Source of the DNA: Burkholderiales bacterium
Lineage (GTDB): Bacteria > Pseudomonadota > Gammaproteobacteria > Burkholderiales > Burkholderiaceae_D
Reading direction: 5' to 3'
NCBI GenBank assembly: GCA_016197345.1
Contig: JACPVY010000207.1
Span: 1 to 6,576, forward strand
DNA: 6,576 bases
A program made the position numbers and the translations under genes. Below, piece after piece: positions 4,298 through 6,576 of this stretch. Position 1 is the first letter of the stretch, and each line of letters begins with the position of its first letter. The notes under the pieces were generated by a model. It worked only from the letters and a program-made list of their open reading frames with translations. It was not told the origin of the DNA and did not search any database.

Positions 4298-6576
4298 CGC
4301 ACAGGCTTCGCTACGCAATCCGTGTAGTAAACGCGCGGCGTCGGGGCGATTGTCTTGATTCAATGCAGTGCCGATTTGCTCCATTTGCGCATCAGCCGAA
4401 TCAAAAAACATCCACACAAATTTTTTCACGAGGGCAGGGTCGTGCCCGATTAAGTCAGTCAGGGGGGTAAGGTCGATTGCTTCAATCGTGCCGCTGTCCT
4501 CTGTCCCTGCTTCAGGCGCAAATTGGTTAAGCGGGGCGCTCGTTTGCTCAGCGAGAGGGGCGCTTGCTAAGCTTTGCTCGCCACTGTTCGGCGCTTCCAT
4601 CCATTTGCTGAGGGTGGTATAGAGTAGTGCGGGTTTTATCGGTTTGGTGATGAAATCTTCCATGCCGCAGGCTAAGCATTGGCTGCGGTCTTGCGCTGAG
4701 GCGTTGGCGGTCATGGCGATAATGATGTTGTCTGATAGCGCTGGATTGGCGCGGATCGCGCGGGTCGCCTCAAGTCCATCCATGCCCGGCATTTGCACAT
4801 CCATCAACACGCAATCAAATTTGCGTTGCTGCAACCACGCCAGCGCTTCATGACCGTCATTGGCAATCGTCACTTCCACGCCAACGCTAGACAGTAACTC
4901 CATGGCCACTTGTTGATTGAGTGGCGCATCTTCGGCCAGCAACACGCTGCAGCCTGCCAATTTTTGCCGTGCATGTGCAATCAATTCGGCGATCGGCACC
5001 GCTGGTGTAGGCGCTACTTGCGCTAGTGCTTGGACGTGGCGTTGTAGGGGTAAGGTGAACCAGAATGTGCTGCCGACGCCCGGTTCACTATGCACACCAA
5101 TTTCGCCATGCATTAATTCAACCAATTGACGGCTGATTGCTAAGCCCAAGCCTGTGCCGCCATATTTGCGGCTGGAGGAAATGTCGGCTTGTTGAAATGG
5201 TTTAAATAACAGCGCTAATTGTTCGGCATTGAGGCCAATGCCGGTATCTTGTACCGAAAAACGCAGGTGTGTCACCCTAGGGGTGTCGTTTGCAGGCGCG
5301 TTGACTTTGTTGACGGCGACGGTGATTTGTCCCTGATTAGTAAATTTCAGCGCATTGCCAGTTAAATTAATCAGAATCTGGGACAGACGGAGCGGGTCGC
5401 CGGCATAATCCGCTGCCACACCGTCGCCAAGCTGCAAGGCAAACTGCAAACCTTTCGCGCGGATACGCTGAGCCATCAAATCTTGCAGCTTATTGATGAC
5501 CTCATGCAGATTAAACGGGATGTTTTCGATGCTAAACATGCCTGCCTCAATTTTGGAAAAGTCAAGGATATCATCAATCAGGGCCAATAGATGCTGTCCG
5601 GAAAGATGGATTTTCTCGAGGTAGTCACGCTGCTTAGCGTCGAGTGTGGTGGCAAGTGCCAAATACGTCATGCCGAGGATGCTATTTAATGGCGTGCGAA
5701 TTTCATGGCTCATATTCGATAAGAAGGCGCTCTTAGCGTTGTTGGCGCTATCGGCCTTTTCGCGCGATTCGCGCAATTGCTCTTGAATGGTTTTGATGGC
5801 AGAGATATCGACCATGCTGGAAATGATGCTGTCCCGCCCTTCATAGCGTGATTGCACCATCGATACCATCGCCCAAAATGGACGGTTGGCGCAGTCTTTT
5901 AACATGACTTCGACATCATTGACAAAGCCTTGCTGCCTCACTTTCGCCGCTAGCGCTAAGCCTTCTGCTTCGTCAATGAAATAGTCATTCGCAAAGCGAC
6001 TCACCGTGCGTTCGTCGGTGGCAGCAAACATGATTTTGCAGCGTTGATTGCTATACACCACGCGATTGGTTTCCATGTCTGAAACCAGCATCGGTAGCGG
6101 CGCGTGATCAATGATCGCGCGGTGCATCGCCTCACTGGCGCGCAAGGCTTGTTCGGCTTGCTTGCGCTCATTGACGTTGCGGGCAACTGTCACCCAATAT
6201 TGGTATTGCCCTTTGGCGTCGGCAATCGGCACCAATTCCAACTCCATCCAGATTTCCGTGCCATTTTTGTGGTAATTGATTAATTCGCTGCGAATCGGCT
6301 GCCATTCATGCATGGCGCGTCCCAGCCTTTGCAGCTCAGCATTATTGGTATTGGGGCCGCGTAGGATTTCACTGGTTTTGCCGACTGCCTCCGCGCGGCT
6401 ATAGCCAGTTTGGCGCTCGAATGCATCGTTGACGAAAATAATCGTTGGCCAGTGTTCCCAATTCGGCATCGGTTCGGTGATGAAGACGACATCATTTAAG
6501 CGCGCTACACAGTGCTCTAGCAAACGCAACCATTCTTCGGTGCGGGTCCGTTCGGTGATATCAACCGTCATACAAA
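4271..6576 (-). CDS. Hybrid sensor histidine kinase (PAS-PAS-HisKA-HATPase-REC-HPt), 5' partial, 3' frame disrupted
   Basis: A multistep phosphorelay kinase; no membrane segment is visible in the part shown. Numbering from the first in-window ATG (6571), residues 1-13 (TVDITERTRTEE) are the tail of another PAS/PAC unit, so the true start is outside the window. PAS1 spans about 18-138 and PAS2 about 146-262. A short coiled linker leads to HisKA with the H-box SNMSHEIRTPLNSILGM (phospho-His289). The ATPase domain has N-box Asn402/Asn406, G1 DTGIG (442-446), F-box FKPFQQAD and G2 GGTGLGL (471-477). The receiver domain spans about 541-657 with acidic Glu547/Asp548, phospho-Asp591 in LMDVQMPGMDG, Thr621 and Lys643. 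The HPt domain starts near 698 with His750 in RLLHGLRSEACAMGA. The frame then gives only RSKSN and stops, although HPt domains need further helices. A typical continuation lies in another frame. No response regulator is adjacent. Confidence 0.9.
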   Translation of the reverse strand, partial: CMTVDITERTRTEEWLRLLEHCVARLNDVVFITEPMPNWEHWPTIIFVNDAFERQTGYSRAEAVGKTSEILRGPNTNNAELQRLGRAMHEWQPIRSELINYHKNGTEIWMELELVPIADAKGQYQYWVTVARNVNERKQAEQALRASEAMHRAIIDHAPLPMLVSDMETNRVVYSNQRCKIMFAATDERTVSRFANDYFIDEAEGLALAAKVRQQGFVNDVEVMLKDCANRPFWAMVSMVQSRYEGRDSIISSMVDISAIKTIQEQLRESREKADSANNAKSAFLSNMSHEIRTPLNSILGMTYLALATTLDAKQRDYLEKIHLSGQHLLALIDDILDFSKIEAGMFSIENIPFNLHEVINKLQDLMAQRIRAKGLQFALQLGDGVAADYAGDPLRLSQILINLTGNALKFTNQGQITVAVNKVNAPANDTPRVTHLRFSVQDTGIGLNAEQLALLFKPFQQADISSSRKYGGTGLGLAISRQLVELMHGEIGVHSEPGVGSTFWFTLPLQRHVQALAQVAPTPAVPIAELIAHARQKLAGCSVLLAEDAPLNQQVAMELLSSVGVEVTIANDGHEALAWLQQRKFDCVLMDVQMPGMDGLEATRAIRANPALSDNIIIAMTANASAQDRSQCLACGMEDFITKPIKPALLYTTLSKWMEAPNSGEQSLASAPLAEQTSAPLNQFAPEAGTEDSGTIEAIDLTPLTDLIGHDPALVKKFVWMFFDSADAQMEQIGTALNQDNRPDAARLLHGLRSEACAMGARSKSN

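Noticed and set aside
3936..4358. Plus-strand open frame of 140 codons across the intergenic stretch
   Set aside because: It begins inside the terminator hairpin, runs antisense into the kinase 3' end, is rich in Ser, Leu, Arg and Cys, has no recognisable domain and no Shine-Dalgarno.

Overview
The window carries an RND-type multidrug efflux locus and a large hybrid sensor kinase, all read on the minus strand, plus a fragment of a third gene on the plus strand at the left edge. Base composition near 50% GC by eye, the gene families and the codon style suggest a Gram-negative proteobacterium, most likely a betaproteobacterium. That placement is inference from protein style and no marker gene confirms it. 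I see no mobile element, CRISPR array, tRNA or rRNA.

Layout in minus-strand transcription order. (1) 6576-4271: a hybrid histidine kinase whose 5' end lies outside the window (PAS-PAS-HisKA-HATPase-REC-HPt). Its frame fails just after the HPt phospho-acceptor motif, and a plausible continuation sits in another frame down to 4224. (2) 4270-3882: about 390 bases without a convincing large gene. They hold a possible 41-codon ORF, two inverted repeats, a probable rho-independent terminator, a 14-base perfect palindrome and a hairpin over the Shine-Dalgarno of the next gene. (3) 3881-2685: an intact periplasmic adaptor (membrane fusion protein) of the MdtA/AcrA type. (4) 2688-about 92: an inner-membrane RND transporter of the MdtB/MdtC type, overlapping the adaptor by ATGA and broken by three lesions. 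(5) 2-100, plus strand: a piece of a YhhN/TMEM86-like (lysoplasmalogenase family) gene, convergent with the pump and fused to its truncated 3' part.

The adaptor and RND subunit would normally form an operon whose products join an outer-membrane channel to export drugs or other amphiphiles by proton exchange. As written, the transporter cannot work. About 80 codons covering TM2-TM4 and the proton-relay Asp pair are missing at 1681-1684, a one-base insertion in a G5 run (898-902) shifts the frame, and the last ~85-90 residues are replaced at 91-100 by another gene. Both deletion-type junctions show short shared sequence (about 4 and up to 10 bases), and the kinase lesion and the insertion lie at short homopolymers. 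This is either real gene decay by short-homology deletion or an assembly/consensus artefact, and sequence alone cannot decide. I found no convincing new biological system; the main interest is the pattern of lesions and the adaptor's leader region.
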